A stretch of DNA of 64,000 bases, taken from Streptomyces catenulae. Lineage in GTDB: Bacteria; Actinomycetota; Actinomycetes; Streptomycetales; Streptomycetaceae. Below are positions 1 to 8,766 of the stretch, in pieces (position 1 is the first letter of the stretch; every line of letters starts with the position of its first letter). The position numbers were made by a program, and so were the translations under genes. The DNA lies in the NCBI RefSeq assembly GCF_000718015.1, contig NZ_JODY01000003.1, positions 1-64,000 on the forward strand, read 5' to 3'. The notes beneath the pieces were generated by a model. It made no database searches. It was not told where the DNA came from and saw only the letters and a program-made list of their open reading frames with translations.

Positions 1-1725
1 GATGAGTTTGGTGGGGTCGGAGTCGAGGTCGACCATGTTTCCGGCCTCCTTGGCGGCGGAGGTGCCGGTGTTCATGGCGACGCCGACGTCCGCCTGGGCG
101 AGGGCCGGGGCGTCGTTGGTGCCGTCGCCGGTCATCGCGACGAGTTTGCCGCCCGCCTGCTCCCGTTTGATGAGGGCCATCTTGTCCTCGGGGGTGGCCT
201 CGGCGAGGAAGTCGTCGACGCCCGCCTCGGCCGCGATGGCCTTGGCGGTGAGCGGGTTGTCGCCGGTGATCATGATGGTCTTGATGCCCATCCGGCGCAG
301 CTCGCCGAAGCGCTCCCGCATCCCCTTCTTGATCACGTCCTTGAGGTGGATGACACCCAGCACCCGCGCCGTCGCGGAGCCGCCGTCCCGGACGACCTCA
401 CCGACCACCAGCGGGGTGCCGCCGCTCGCCGAGATGCCGTCGACATGGTGGCCGATCTCCGCGGTCGGATGGCCGCCGTTGTCGCGGACCCAGCGCATCA
501 CCGCGGTCGCCGCGCCCTTCCGCAGCGACCGGCCGTCCGCCGCCAGATCCACACCGCTCATCCGGCTCTCCGCGGTGAACGGCACGAACCGCGCCCGGTG
601 CAGCTCGCCCTCGTCCCGTCCGCGCAGCGCGTACCGCTCCTTGGCGAGGACGACGATCGAGCGGCCCTCGGGCGTCGCGTCGGCGAGCGACGACAGCTGG
701 GCGGCGTCGGCGAGTTCCCCGATGTCCACCCCGTGCGCGGGCAGGAACGCCGCGGCCTGCCGGTTGCCGAGGGTGATGGTGCCGGTCTTGTCGAGCAGCA
801 GCGTGGTGACGTCGCCCGCCGCCTCCACCGCGCGGCCGGACATCGCCAGGACGTTCCGCTGCACCAGCCGGTCCATCCCGGCGATGCCGATGGCCGAGAG
901 CAGCGCACCGATCGTGGTGGGGATCAGCGCCACGACCAGCGCGGTGAGGACGACGAGGCTCTGCCCGGCACCCGCGAAGAGGGCGAACGGCTGGAGCGTC
1001 ACCACGGCGACCAGAAAGATGAGGGTCAGGGAGGCCAGCAGGATGTCGAGCGCGATCTCGTTCGGCGTCTTCTGCCGGGCCGCGCCCTCGACCAGCGCGA
1101 TCATCCGGTCGATGAAGGTCTCGCCCGGCTTCGAGGTGATCTTGACGACGATGCGGTCGGAGAGCACCTTCGTGCCGCCGGTGACGGCCGACCGGTCGCC
1201 GCCCGACTCCCGGATCACCGGCGCCGATTCCCCGGTGACGGCCGATTCGTCGACGCTGGCGATCCCCTCGACGACATCGCCGTCCCCCGGGACGGTCTGC
1301 CCCGCCTCGACCACCACATGGTCGCCCTGGCGCAGTTCGACGCCGGGCACCTCCTCCTCGGCGAGGTCGGCGGCGCCCGGCCGGTAACCGGTCAGCCGCC
1401 GCGCCGTCACCGTGGTCCGGGCCCGCCGCAACGCCTGGGCCTGCGCCTTCCCCCGGCCCTCGGCCACCGCCTCGGCGAGGTTGGCGAAGAGGACCGTCAG
1501 CCACAGCCAGGCGGTGATCGCCCAGGCGAAGACGCTCGGTGCCTGGGCGGCGGAGAGCGTGGTGAGGACCGCGCCGACCTCCACCACGAACATCACCGGA
1601 TGACGGAACATCACCCGCGGATCGAGCTTGCGCGCCGCACCGGGCAGCGACCGCACCAGCTGCCCCGGATCGAGCAGCCCGCCCGGTACCCGGTCCCGGG
1701 CCGGGGTGGAGAGGGGCGTGGACAT
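1..1725 (-). CDS. kdpB: KdpB, potassium-transporting P-type ATPase subunit B (3' end outside window)
   Basis: Catalytic subunit of the KdpFABC high-affinity K+ pump; it hydrolyses ATP and energises transport through KdpA in the membrane. The start is the ATG at 1725-1723, which overlaps the kdpA stop (TGATG). About 575 codons are present; the family is about 690 residues long, so the last 110-120 are missing at the window edge, which is simply truncation. The phosphorylation motif DKTGTIT begins near residue 312 and the hinge motif [11 protein letters not shown] lies near residue 530, so the P-type core is complete. kdpC would be expected next. Assignment is firm. Confidence 0.96.
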   Translation of the reverse strand, partial: MSTPLSTPARDRVPGGLLDPGQLVRSLPGAARKLDPRVMFRHPVMFVVEVGAVLTTLSAAQAPSVFAWAITAWLWLTVLFANLAEAVAEGRGKAQAQALRRARTTVTARRLTGYRPGAADLAEEEVPGVELRQGDHVVVEAGQTVPGDGDVVEGIASVDESAVTGESAPVIRESGGDRSAVTGGTKVLSDRIVVKITSKPGETFIDRMIALVEGAARQKTPNEIALDILLASLTLIFLVAVVTLQPFALFAGAGQSLVVLTALVVALIPTTIGALLSAIGIAGMDRLVQRNVLAMSGRAVEAAGDVTTLLLDKTGTITLGNRQAAAFLPAHGVDIGELADAAQLSSLADATPEGRSIVVLAKERYALRGRDEGELHRARFVPFTAESRMSGVDLAADGRSLRKGAATAVMRWVRDNGGHPTAEIGHHVDGISASGGTPLVVGEVVRDGGSATARVLGVIHLKDVIKKGMRERFGELRRMGIKTIMITGDNPLTAKAIAAEAGVDDFLAEATPEDKMALIKREQAGGKLVAMTGDGTNDAPALAQADVGVAMNTGTSAAKEAGNMVDLDSDPTKLI

Positions 1726-3389
1726 CAGTGCAGCGCCTCCGCGATCGGGCCCAGGGCGAGGGCCGGGAAGTACGTCAGCCCCACGACGACGATGACGACG
1801 CCGGTCAGCAGCGCGATGAACAGCGGCCGGTGGGTGGCGAGCGTCCCCGCGGTGACCGGGACGCGTCCCTGCCCGGCGAGCGAACCGGCGAGCGCCAGCA
1901 CGAACACCATCGGCAGATACCGGCCGAGCAGCATGACGACCCCGAGGACCGTGTTGTACCAGCCGGTGTCCGCGCTCAGCCCGGCGAACGCCGAACCGTT
2001 GTTGTTCGCCGCGGACGTCAGCGCGTACAGCACCTCGGAGAAACCGTGCGGACCGCCGTTGAGCATGGCCGCCCGCTCACCGGGGAGCGCCATCGCCAGC
2101 GCCGCACCGGCGAGGACGAGGCCGGGCGTGGTCAGCAGATAGAGCGAGGCGCACTTCATCTCCCGGCCGCGCAGCTTCTTGCCCAGGTACTCGGGCGTCC
2201 GGCCGACCATCAGCCCGGCGACGAAGACCGCGACGATCGCCAGGACGAGGATGCCGTACAGCCCCGAGCCGGTGCCGCCGGGCGCGATCTCGCCCAGCAT
2301 CATGTGGAACATCGTCATCCCGCCGCCGCCGGGCGTGTACGAGTCGTGGGCGGAGTTGGTGGCGCCGCAGGAGGTGAGCGTGGTGGCGACGGCGAACAGC
2401 GCCGAGCCCCAGATCCCGAACCGGGTCTCCTTGCCCTCCGTCATCCCGCCCGCCGCCCGCCCGGCGGCGGAGCTGACGGCGTGCAGTTCGTTGACGGTGA
2501 CGATGACCAGGGCGGCGATCCAGATCAGCGCCATGACGGTCACGACGGCGTAGCCCTGCCGCTGGTCGCCGGTCATCGTGCCGAAGGTCCGCGGCAGCGC
2601 GAACGCGATCACCAGCATCAGATAGATCTCGATGAGGTTGGTGAGCGCGGTGGGGTTCTCGAAGGGGTGCGCGGAGTTCGCGTTGTAGAAGCCGCCGCCG
2701 TTGGTCCCCAGCTGCTTGACGACCTCCTGGGACGCGACGGCACCGCCGGGCACCCGCTGCCGGTCACCCGCGAGCGTCAGCACCTCCTGGGCGCCGTGCA
2801 GATTCTGGACCACCCCGGAGGCGGCCAGTACGAGTGCGAAGACGACGGCGAGGGGGAGCAGGACCCGCAGCACGATCCGGGTCAGATCCACCCAGAAATT
2901 GCCGACCAGATCGGTCCGCCGCCGGGTGAAGCCGCGGATCAGCGCCGCGACGACGGCGATGCCCACGGCGGCGGAGACGAAGTTCTGCACCGTGAACCCG
3001 GCCAGCTGGACCAGATGCCCCATGACCGACTCGCCCGCGTACGCCTGCCAGTTGGTGTTGGTGGCGAACGACGCCGCGGTGTTGAACGACAGATCCGCGG
3101 GGACCGGCCCCCGGCCCAGGGAGAGCAGCAGATGGTGCTGCAGCCGCAGGAAGGCGTACAGGAAGAGCACCGACACCGCGGAGAACGCCAGCATGCTGCG
3201 GAGATAGGCGGGCCAGCGCTGCTCCGCCCCGGGGTGCACCCCACCGGCGCGGTACACCAGCCGCTCGACCCGCGCATGGCCGGTGGCGGTGAGCACCCGC
3301 GCCAGATGGTCGCCCAGCGGCCGGTACGACAGGGCCAGCGCCGCCACCAGCACCAGCGCCTGGAGGCATCCGGCGAGCGTCTCGTCCAT
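1725..3389 (-). CDS. kdpA: KdpA, potassium-binding and translocating subunit
   Basis: Membrane subunit of KdpFABC that binds and conducts K+, about 554 residues, the normal length. It has the repeated channel-like architecture with many hydrophobic segments, and P-loop-like stretches such as [14 protein letters not shown] near residue 105 and the [15 protein letters not shown] region further on, both typical of KdpA selectivity segments. The start is the ATG at 3389, seven bases after the kdpF stop; the stop overlaps the kdpB ATG. The tight spacing supports one transcript and fixed stoichiometry. No sensor or regulator gene (kdpD/kdpE) is visible in the window. Confidence 0.96.
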   Translation of the reverse strand: MDETLAGCLQALVLVAALALSYRPLGDHLARVLTATGHARVERLVYRAGGVHPGAEQRWPAYLRSMLAFSAVSVLFLYAFLRLQHHLLLSLGRGPVPADLSFNTAASFATNTNWQAYAGESVMGHLVQLAGFTVQNFVSAAVGIAVVAALIRGFTRRRTDLVGNFWVDLTRIVLRVLLPLAVVFALVLAASGVVQNLHGAQEVLTLAGDRQRVPGGAVASQEVVKQLGTNGGGFYNANSAHPFENPTALTNLIEIYLMLVIAFALPRTFGTMTGDQRQGYAVVTVMALIWIAALVIVTVNELHAVSSAAGRAAGGMTEGKETRFGIWGSALFAVATTLTSCGATNSAHDSYTPGGGGMTMFHMMLGEIAPGGTGSGLYGILVLAIVAVFVAGLMVGRTPEYLGKKLRGREMKCASLYLLTTPGLVLAGAALAMALPGERAAMLNGGPHGFSEVLYALTSAANNNGSAFAGLSADTGWYNTVLGVVMLLGRYLPMVFVLALAGSLAGQGRVPVTAGTLATHRPLFIALLTGVVIVVVGLTYFPALALGPIAEALH

Positions 3390-3396
3390 CCGCGCC

Positions 3397-3486
3397 CTAG
3401 AACTTCTCGGGGCGGACGAGGCAGACGATCAGGTAGATCACCAGCGCGACGGCGACCACCAGGCCGATGATGTCGTCCACGCTCAC
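3397..3486 (-). CDS. kdpF: KdpF, small membrane subunit of the potassium pump
   Basis: A 29-residue peptide starting GTG at 3486: a short acidic N-terminus (VSVDD), one transmembrane helix rich in Val/Ile/Leu, and the terminal motif LVRPEKF typical of actinobacterial KdpF. KdpF stabilises the KdpABC complex in the membrane. It sits directly before kdpA and its start overlaps the stop of another tiny reading frame (GTGA), so translation of the two is probably coupled. It is easily missed because of its size. Confidence 0.9.
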   Translation of the reverse strand: MSVDDIIGLVVAVALVIYLIVCLVRPEKF

Positions 3487-3566
3487 AGCCGCTCCGCCCC
3501 TCGGGCGGCCAGCTGGATGAGCGCGAACACCACGACCGTGAGGGCGATGTGGACGACGTCCGACAC
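3483..3566 (-). CDS. 27-residue membrane peptide upstream of kdpF
   Basis: Starts GTG at 3566, preceded by a Shine-Dalgarno-like GAGGTGG (3574-3580), and ends TGA overlapping the kdpF GTG. The peptide begins MSDVVHIALTVVVF, has one hydrophobic helix, and ends with a charged tail ARGAERL. Architecture (acidic N-terminus, one helix, basic tail) resembles KdpF without matching it. The good ribosome site and stop/start coupling make it a likely real gene and perhaps a second small Kdp accessory subunit. The function is inferred from position only. Confidence 0.6.
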   Translation of the reverse strand: MSDVVHIALTVVVFALIQLAARGAERL

Positions 3567-3621
3567 AGCTGAGCCACCTCGCAGCACCGGGGGAGCGGAT
3601 CTGGGGACCCACTCTCCCCGA

Positions 3622-3667
3622 GGAACCCCGGATCCCGGCGGCGACGCGGCTGACGACCGGGGGTTCC
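3622..3667. other. Inverted repeat between kdp and the nickel permease
   Basis: GGAACCCC (3622-3629) pairs with GGGGTTCC (3660-3667) across 30 bases. It lies in the 139-base gap holding the kdp promoter and the 3' end of the nickel permease gene on the same strand. It could be a permease terminator or part of the kdp leader; the sequence does not decide. Confidence 0.35.
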
Positions 3668-3705
3668 CGCGGTGCCGCGGGGCCGACGGGGTGACGGCGG
3701 CCCGG

Positions 3706-4866
3706 CTAGTCCGATGAGCTGAGCGCGCCTTCCTGCGCGGCGCCGGAGCGCAGCCCGGCGGTCCACTTCTCCTCGATACGGCCGAACTTCCAGACGGCGA
3801 GCGCGACCACCCAGGTGGCGAAGAAGAGGCCGACGATGACGAAGCCGACGAGGTTGAGGTCGAGCCCGGCGATCCAGTCCCAGAAGAAGCCGTGCAGATC
3901 GAGCTTCTCGGCGAGCAGCCCGAGGAGTTCGACGGTGCCGATGAGCAGCGCGACGGCGACCGAGAGCCCGGTGATGGTGAGGTTGTAGAAGACCTTGCGG
4001 ACCGGCTTGGAGAACGCCCAGCCGTAGGCGAAGTTCATGAACGAACCGTCGATGGTGTCCAGCAGCGACATCCCCGCCGCGAACAGCACCGGCAGGCAGA
4101 GGATGGCGTACCAGGGCAGCCCGGAGGCGGCGCCGGACCCGGCCAGCACCAGCAGCGCGACCTCGGTCGCGGTGTCGAAGCCGAGACCGAAGAGCAGGCC
4201 CAGCGGGTACATCTGCCAGGGCTTGGTGATCGACTTCATGACGCGGCCCAGGAGGCGGTTCATGAACCCGCGGTTGTTGAGCTGCTCCTCCAGCGCGTCC
4301 TCGTCGAACGATCCGGCCCGCATCCGCCGGAAGACCCGCCAGATGCCGACGAGGATGACGAGGTTGACGGCGGCGATGATGTAGAGGAAGACGCCGGAGA
4401 CGGTGGTGCCGATCAGCCCGGTGATGTCGTGCAGCCGGGAGTTGTCGTCCTGCACCGGTCCGGCGAGTGTCTTCACGCCGAGGGAGAGCAGGAAGGCCAG
4501 CGCGAAGACGACGCTGGAGTGCCCCAGCGAGAACCAGAAGCCGACCGACAGCGGCCGCTTCCCCTCACCCATGAGCTTGCGGGTGGTGTTGTCGATGGCG
4601 GCGATGTGGTCGGCGTCGAAGGCGTGACGCATGCCCAGCGTGTACGCGGTGACCCCGATGCCGATCCCGAAGGTCTTGGTGCCCAGGCTGTAGTGTTCCG
4701 GCGCCACGATGGCGATCAGCGTGAACCACCCGATGACGTGCAGGGCGATGATGAACGAGGCCATGCCCGCCATCCGCCCCCACTCGGCGCGGGTCATCGA
4801 GCGGGCGATGCGCTGACGGCGGGTGAGCGCGGTACCGGCCGCGGACGGGGACGGGGACGTGGGCAT
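3706..4866 (-). CDS. NiCoT-family nickel/cobalt permease
   Basis: Secondary transporter importing Ni2+ and/or Co2+ across the cytoplasmic membrane. The protein is 386 residues with about eight hydrophobic segments. The family signature HAFDADHI is at residues 81-88, with GHSSVV and LGFDTATEV further on, all metal-binding or signature elements of the HoxN/NixA/NicT family. ATG at 4866 was chosen because the signature then falls in the usual second membrane segment; longer in-frame extension upstream is low-complexity. It stands alone on its strand, behind a Nur-like operator, which favours nickel as the main substrate. Ni/Co preference cannot be read from sequence. Confidence 0.92.
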   Translation of the reverse strand: MPTSPSPSAAGTALTRRQRIARSMTRAEWGRMAGMASFIIALHVIGWFTLIAIVAPEHYSLGTKTFGIGIGVTAYTLGMRHAFDADHIAAIDNTTRKLMGEGKRPLSVGFWFSLGHSSVVFALAFLLSLGVKTLAGPVQDDNSRLHDITGLIGTTVSGVFLYIIAAVNLVILVGIWRVFRRMRAGSFDEDALEEQLNNRGFMNRLLGRVMKSITKPWQMYPLGLLFGLGFDTATEVALLVLAGSGAASGLPWYAILCLPVLFAAGMSLLDTIDGSFMNFAYGWAFSKPVRKVFYNLTITGLSVAVALLIGTVELLGLLAEKLDLHGFFWDWIAGLDLNLVGFVIVGLFFATWVVALAVWKFGRIEEKWTAGLRSGAAQEGALSSSD

Positions 4867-4923
4867 GGACACTGCTTTCTTCCGAAGGACGTACCTCTCC
4901 ACATTCCTGCGGGTCGGTTTTAC

Positions 4924-4940
4924 TTGCAACCAATGTGCAG
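4924..4940 (-). promoter_or_regulatory. Candidate Nur (nickel uptake regulator) box
   Basis: TTGCAA, five bases, GTGCAG, with two TGCA cores spaced exactly seven bases apart, as in the S. coelicolor Nur box (TTGCAA-N5-TTGCAA as I recall it). One half site is perfect, the other matches 4 of 6. It sits about 60 bases upstream of the nickel/cobalt permease start, where a repressor acting on that promoter would bind. Confidence 0.6.
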
Positions 4941-5268
4941 TAAAGCTTCGGAACGGCCCCCTCCGGTGAAAACCGCCACCGGACGGCGCCGATCGGCAGC
5001 GGATTTCCGCGCTCCGCCGCCCCTTTCGGAGGATGAACCCGCGCGGCGGCCCTTCCCGGAAAGGCGCGGTGTACGGGGTGAAGAGGCACACACAATCCCG
5101 ACGCGGGAAACCGCCCGGGCTGTCGGTTCCGGCCGGTGGGGATGGTGCAGGATGGGCCGCGGATGTGGTGCGATGTGTACCGCACCCGGCGGTGTTTGTA
5201 TGTTTATCCCTGGAATTGATCGATGTGGATATTGCGTCAGGCAGTGCCCCCACGAATGAGGTGAAGCG
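4941..5268. other. Divergent intergenic region
   Basis: Region between the nickel permease and the SepF-like gene. No gene with a plausible ribosome site was seen. The last 60 bases are AT-richer than the surroundings and should hold the promoter of the plus-strand gene; GAGGTG at 5259-5264 is its ribosome site. Confidence 0.4.
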
Positions 5269-5658
5269 GTGAACGGCCCCGATGCCACCGATGAGCAGTG
5301 GGAGGGTCTGGCCGAGGTCGTCCCGCTGCGTAGCGGCAGTGAATGGCCTTCCTGGCCGGATCACCGTGCGCTCCCCGAAGACGATCCGACCGAGGAGAGC
5401 CGCCGTTTCGTCGTGATCAGGGTGCAGACTTTCGCGGACGCCCGCGAGGTCGCCGAGTACCTGATGGCGCAGATCCCCGTACTCCTCGACCTCAGCAGCG
5501 CCGACGCGGATGTCGCCAAGCGCATCCTCGATTTCTCCAGCGGCGTCGTCTTCGGGCTGGCCAGCGGAATGCACCGGGTCGACACCAATGTCTTCCTGCT
5601 CGCACCCCCGGGAACGGAGGTCGCGGAACCGGCCGTCGGCGGCGTCCCTCATTCGTAG
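5269..5658 (+). CDS. sflB: SepF-like cell-division protein (probably SflB)
   Basis: A 129-residue protein starting GTG, with GAGGTG five bases upstream. Residues about 45-118 form a SepF/DUF552 domain: RRFVVIRVQTFADAREVAEYL, then VLLDLSSADADVAKRILDFSSGVVFGLASGMHRV and a final NVFLLAPPG strand. SepF proteins bind FtsZ and tether or shape the division ring; streptomycetes have SepF in the dcw cluster plus paralogues SflA and SflB. This copy is outside dcw, short, and lacks the long linker and N-terminal membrane helix of canonical SepF. The sflB name rests on remembered synteny (SCO5967), so it is likely, not proven. Confidence 0.72.
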   Translation: MNGPDATDEQWEGLAEVVPLRSGSEWPSWPDHRALPEDDPTEESRRFVVIRVQTFADAREVAEYLMAQIPVLLDLSSADADVAKRILDFSSGVVFGLASGMHRVDTNVFLLAPPGTEVAEPAVGGVPHS

Positions 5659-5722
5659 GAAGAGCCGACGGTGTAACGGTTCTCCGACGGGCGCCCCGTG
5701 GGACCCTGCATAGCGTCGGGCT

Positions 5723-7090
5723 ATGCATAGCGACAGCGCGCGTCCCGCGCTCACCGAGTTACGGCTCTCCGCCTTCCGCAACCACCGGGGCGTCAGCCTC
5801 CCGCTGAGCCCCGTCACCCTGCTCACCGGCCCGAGCGGCAGCGGCAAGACCGGGGCGCTCCAGGCGTACGGCATCCTCGCCCGGCTCGGCGCCGGGGAAC
5901 GCCTCGCCGACGCGCTGGCATCCGTACCCGGCGGCGCCCCGGCGTGCGTACCGGCCGACGCGCGCCCCGACGAACAGGGCCGCCGGGGGTTCCGGATCGG
6001 CTGCACCGTCGACGGGCCGGCCGGTCCGGTCCACCTCGATCTGGCCGTCCAGACCGAGCCCGACCTGCGGATCGCCGGGGAACGGCTGACCGGCGGCGGC
6101 ACCACCCTCCTCACCACCGCCCTGACGGACCCGGCCCGCCGCGCCGTCCAGGCCGCCTGGCACACCGCGGGCGCGGCGCCCGTCACCCGCGCACCCCTGC
6201 CCGACGACCGCCTCGGCACCCCGCTGCTACCGCTCCGCGTCGCGGGCAAGACCGCGGGTCAGCGCCTGGTGCTCGCCGCCGCGGAACAGGTCGTGGTGGC
6301 GCTCAGATCGGTGTTCCGGTGCGATCCGCGGCCGGAGGCGATCCGCGGCGAACGGCCCGCCACCGGATGCGCCGACACCGAACGGCCCGGGGGAGCGCCG
6401 GACGACCGGACGCCCCGGGAGCGGCGCACCGCCGTCCGCCCGGGCGCCACGAAGCGGACGGAGCCCCGCCCGGCCAGGGGCGAGGCGGCGTACGTGGCGC
6501 GGCTGCGGCCCTCCTGCGACAACCTCGCGGTGGTCCTGGAACGGATGGCCGAGGCGCGGGCACGGCGCCGTACCGGCCTGCTGACGGCGGCGCAGGGTGC
6601 CTGGACGGCGCCGGTCGAGGGGCTGCGCGCGGTGCCCCGGCAGCCGGACCGGCGGACGGCGGCCGACGGTCGGACGGCGGCCGACGGGCGGAGCGCCGCG
6701 GAACCGGCGCCGGGCCCGGTGGCGCTCCGGGAGGGGTCGACCGGACCGGCGGGCATCCGGGCCGTACTCGACCGGGTGCGCCCGGGGGAGATGCCGCTGG
6801 ACCGGCTCGGCGACGGCGAACTGCGCTACCTGGGGCTCGCCGTGGTGCTGCTCACCGGGCCCTGGGCGCTGGCGATGGACCCGGTGGCGGAGATCCCGGA
6901 GGCCCGTCAGCAGCTGACGGTGGTCGCGGACGGCGCGGACCGCTGTATGGACGCCCGGCAGGCCGCCGAACTGATCGCGCTGGCCGCGCGGATGGCCGAC
7001 CGCGGCCGGGTGCGGCTCCTGGGGACGGTGCGGGATCCGGTGGCCGCCGACGGACTGCCCGGGGTGCGGGTGCTACACCTGGGGGCATGA
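5723..7090 (+). CDS. AAA/RecF-SMC-like ATPase, divergent
   Basis: A 455-residue protein beginning with an SMC/RecF-type nucleotide-binding start: strand-rich N-terminus followed by FRNHRG and a Walker A loop GPSGSGKTG near residue 35. The C-terminus (GDGELRYLGLAVVLLTGPWALAMDP) looks like a degenerate signature/Walker B region; the acidic residue after the Walker B aspartate is not conserved (MDPVAEIP). The middle is Arg/Ala/Gly-rich and low-complexity. The stop overlaps the next gene (ATGA), so it is coupled to the MazG-like hydrolase. Codon 13 is TTA (5759-5761), the rare leucine codon read by bldA tRNA. The start has no clear ribosome site. Function not known. Confidence 0.65.
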   Translation: MHSDSARPALTELRLSAFRNHRGVSLPLSPVTLLTGPSGSGKTGALQAYGILARLGAGERLADALASVPGGAPACVPADARPDEQGRRGFRIGCTVDGPAGPVHLDLAVQTEPDLRIAGERLTGGGTTLLTTALTDPARRAVQAAWHTAGAAPVTRAPLPDDRLGTPLLPLRVAGKTAGQRLVLAAAEQVVVALRSVFRCDPRPEAIRGERPATGCADTERPGGAPDDRTPRERRTAVRPGATKRTEPRPARGEAAYVARLRPSCDNLAVVLERMAEARARRRTGLLTAAQGAWTAPVEGLRAVPRQPDRRTAADGRTAADGRSAAEPAPGPVALREGSTGPAGIRAVLDRVRPGEMPLDRLGDGELRYLGLAVVLLTGPWALAMDPVAEIPEARQQLTVVADGADRCMDARQAAELIALAARMADRGRVRLLGTVRDPVAADGLPGVRVLHLGA

Positions 7091-7494
7091 GTGAAGATCT
7101 CCCCACCCTCCAGCGGCGACTGGCCGCATTCGCCGCCGCCCGGGACTGGCAGCAGTACCACAACCCCAAGAACCTGGCGGCGGCGCTCAGCGTCGAGGCG
7201 TCCGAACTGGTCGAGATCTTCCAGTGGCTGACCCCTGAGCAGTCGGCCGCGGTGATGTCCGAACCCTCCTCCGCACACCGGGTGGAGGACGAGGTCGCGG
7301 ACGTCCTCGCGTATCTGCTGCAGTTCTGCGAGGCCCTGGGGATCGACGCCCTGGCGGCCCTGGCCGCGAAGATCGAACGGAACGAATCCCGCTTCCCCGC
7401 GGTACGCGACGCCCGCCCGGACCGCGACCGCGCCGCGGACGGGACGCCGGAGGGGACGCCGGACGGGCCCGGCGGGGCGGATTCCGCCTCCTGA
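7087..7494 (+). CDS. MazG-like nucleotide pyrophosphohydrolase
   Basis: A 135-residue protein of the all-alpha NTP pyrophosphohydrolase superfamily (MazG / dCTPase-like), which hydrolyses nucleoside triphosphates to the monophosphate and pyrophosphate, often to clear non-canonical dNTPs. The metal-binding pattern is visible: EASELVEIFQWL (about residues 38-49) and EDEVADVLAYLL (about 68-79), i.e. ExxE and ExxD elements on two helices. The core is about 105 residues, followed by an acidic, Gly/Pro-rich tail of about 30. Its ATG overlaps the stop of the upstream ATPase, suggesting the two act together, but no substrate can be named. Confidence 0.85.
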   Translation: MSEDLPTLQRRLAAFAAARDWQQYHNPKNLAAALSVEASELVEIFQWLTPEQSAAVMSEPSSAHRVEDEVADVLAYLLQFCEALGIDALAALAAKIERNESRFPAVRDARPDRDRAADGTPEGTPDGPGGADSAS

Positions 7495-7995
7495 GCTTCG
7501 TCCGGCGGCCCCCCGCCGTTCCCCGGGAGCGCCCGCGGACCGGGCAGGTACGGGGCGAGGGCCGGGTGACGCCTCCGGTTGCGAGAGGAGTGAGGACGGC
7601 CGGGCCCGCCGGGGACCGGCCGTCGGCATCGCCGGGGGTGGCCGGTTCGGGCACCCCCGCGGGGCGCTTTCGGGCGTTTCCCCCGGCACCGGACCGGGGC
7701 GTCCCTGCTGCGCCACCCGCCGACTGCCGTGGCGGAACGGAGCGCCGTGCCGTCCGGGACCGGGGCGACGGTCGCGCTCCGCGGGTGCGCCGGAGCGGGC
7801 CGGGGAGACCGTGCCGGAAGGGAACGGAGGGGCTCGGGCACGCCATAAGTCACTCTCCGGAGTTATCGATCTCTCCACACCGCCTTGGTTGTCCACAGAT
7901 TTGCGAATTCCCCTGGAGTTTTTGGGTGTTCACCCTCACTCTGGGTAGTGGAAGAGTGTGGGGTGAGACGGATGACGACGAAGGGAGGAACGCGC
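7495..7995. other. Intergenic region with a hairpin, a DnaA-box-like 9-mer and a promoter palindrome
   Basis: No coding region is convincing here. ACGGCCGG (7596-7603) and CCGGCCGT (7616-7623) form an 8-bp stem that may terminate the MazG-like transcript. TTGTCCACA at 7889-7897 equals the Streptomyces DnaA-box consensus. GGGTG-TT-CACCC at 7924-7935 is a perfect palindrome about 60 bases before the next start and is a plausible operator. Confidence 0.45.
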
Positions 7996-8451
7996 ATGGA
8001 CGCGGTGCGGATCATCGCGGCCAGTCGGCGCGGTCTGGCAGAGGCGAGCACGGTGCACGAAGTGGTCGTCGAGGCATGGCAGGCGCAAGCCCTGGCCGAG
8101 GCGGTCGGGAGCCATCTCGCGATATTCGGTCCGTACGAAGTGCGGTCCCGGGCACGGGGTTTGGGTGATGCGGGCGGGCGGTTCAGCGGGGGACTGCTCT
8201 GCCCGGTGACGGGAGGCGGTGGCCTGCGGGCGGCCCGGCTGACCGAAGTGAGGGACGTCAGAGCTGCGTTGACGGGGCTGAGCGGACTGCTGCGGGAGGT
8301 CTGCGAGGTGCTGGTCGGCGTCGTGTGCACGGCGGACGAGGAGGGCGTGTACTGGACCTGCGTCGAGGTGATGGACTCCGCGGACGAATCACGTGACCGC
8401 ATAGCCGGAATACTCGAAATACTGGAGGTACGCGACCGCGACCTCGCCTGA
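7996..8451 (+). CDS. Conserved actinobacterial protein, DUF6099-like
   Basis: A 151-residue protein. The ATG at 7996 is preferred over upstream in-frame starts because AAGGGAGG lies six bases before it. The N-terminus MDAVRIIAASRRGLAEA and the segment EAWQAQALAEAVGSHLAIFGP recall a Streptomyces-only family I know as DUF6099; I am not certain of the number. It has no signal peptide or membrane span and looks like an alpha-helical soluble protein with an acidic C-terminal half. A palindrome precedes the gene. No function can be assigned. Confidence 0.6.
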   Translation: MDAVRIIAASRRGLAEASTVHEVVVEAWQAQALAEAVGSHLAIFGPYEVRSRARGLGDAGGRFSGGLLCPVTGGGGLRAARLTEVRDVRAALTGLSGLLREVCEVLVGVVCTADEEGVYWTCVEVMDSADESRDRIAGILEILEVRDRDLA

Positions 8452-8766
8452 GACACGGCACCGCGGACCGGCCGGCTTCCCCCGGCCCTCCGCAGACCTG
8501 ATGCCGACGGCTGCGCGCTCCGGCCCTCCCCGGGCCCGATGACCCCAGCCGTCCGCCCCGGCCTTCCCCCGGGCCGGTCCCCGCCGGGCCCCTCCGGGTG
8601 GTGCCGGAGCCGCGCTCCCCGACGCGACGCCCGCCCCGGCAGGCCCGCGCCCCGGGGACGCACCCGCGGCTCCGCCGGTGGCTCCTTCCGTTCGCCGGAT
8701 GCCCCGATCCGGGGCGCGCGGTCCGCGGCGACGGTTCCGCGGGGGCTGAGCGTGCAGGATGGAGTC
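8452..8766. other. Intergenic region without recognisable features
   Basis: GC-rich spacer of about 315 bases. The reading frames crossing it are Pro/Arg/Gly-rich and have no ribosome site. I see no clear terminator or operator. Confidence 0.4.

Noticed and set aside
2..3470. Long plus-strand open frames opposite the kdp genes
   Set aside because: They are Arg/Asp/Gly- or Ser/Arg-rich mirror frames of kdpA/kdpB caused by high third-position GC; they have no domains or ribosome sites, while the minus strand carries clear Kdp motifs.
3567..3705. Possible riboswitch leader before the kdp genes
   Set aside because: Only an 8-bp inverted repeat is visible; the conserved cores of known K+-related or c-di-AMP riboswitches were not recognised.
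4867..4940. Cobalamin riboswitch upstream of the nickel/cobalt permease
   Set aside because: The distance from start to the Nur-like site is only about 60 bases and no B12-box-like sequence was seen.
5161..5268. SigR/SigE-type promoter (GGAAT...GTC) before the SepF-like gene
   Set aside because: Spacing to the -10-like triplet is 19 bases and the -10 is poor; not better than chance.
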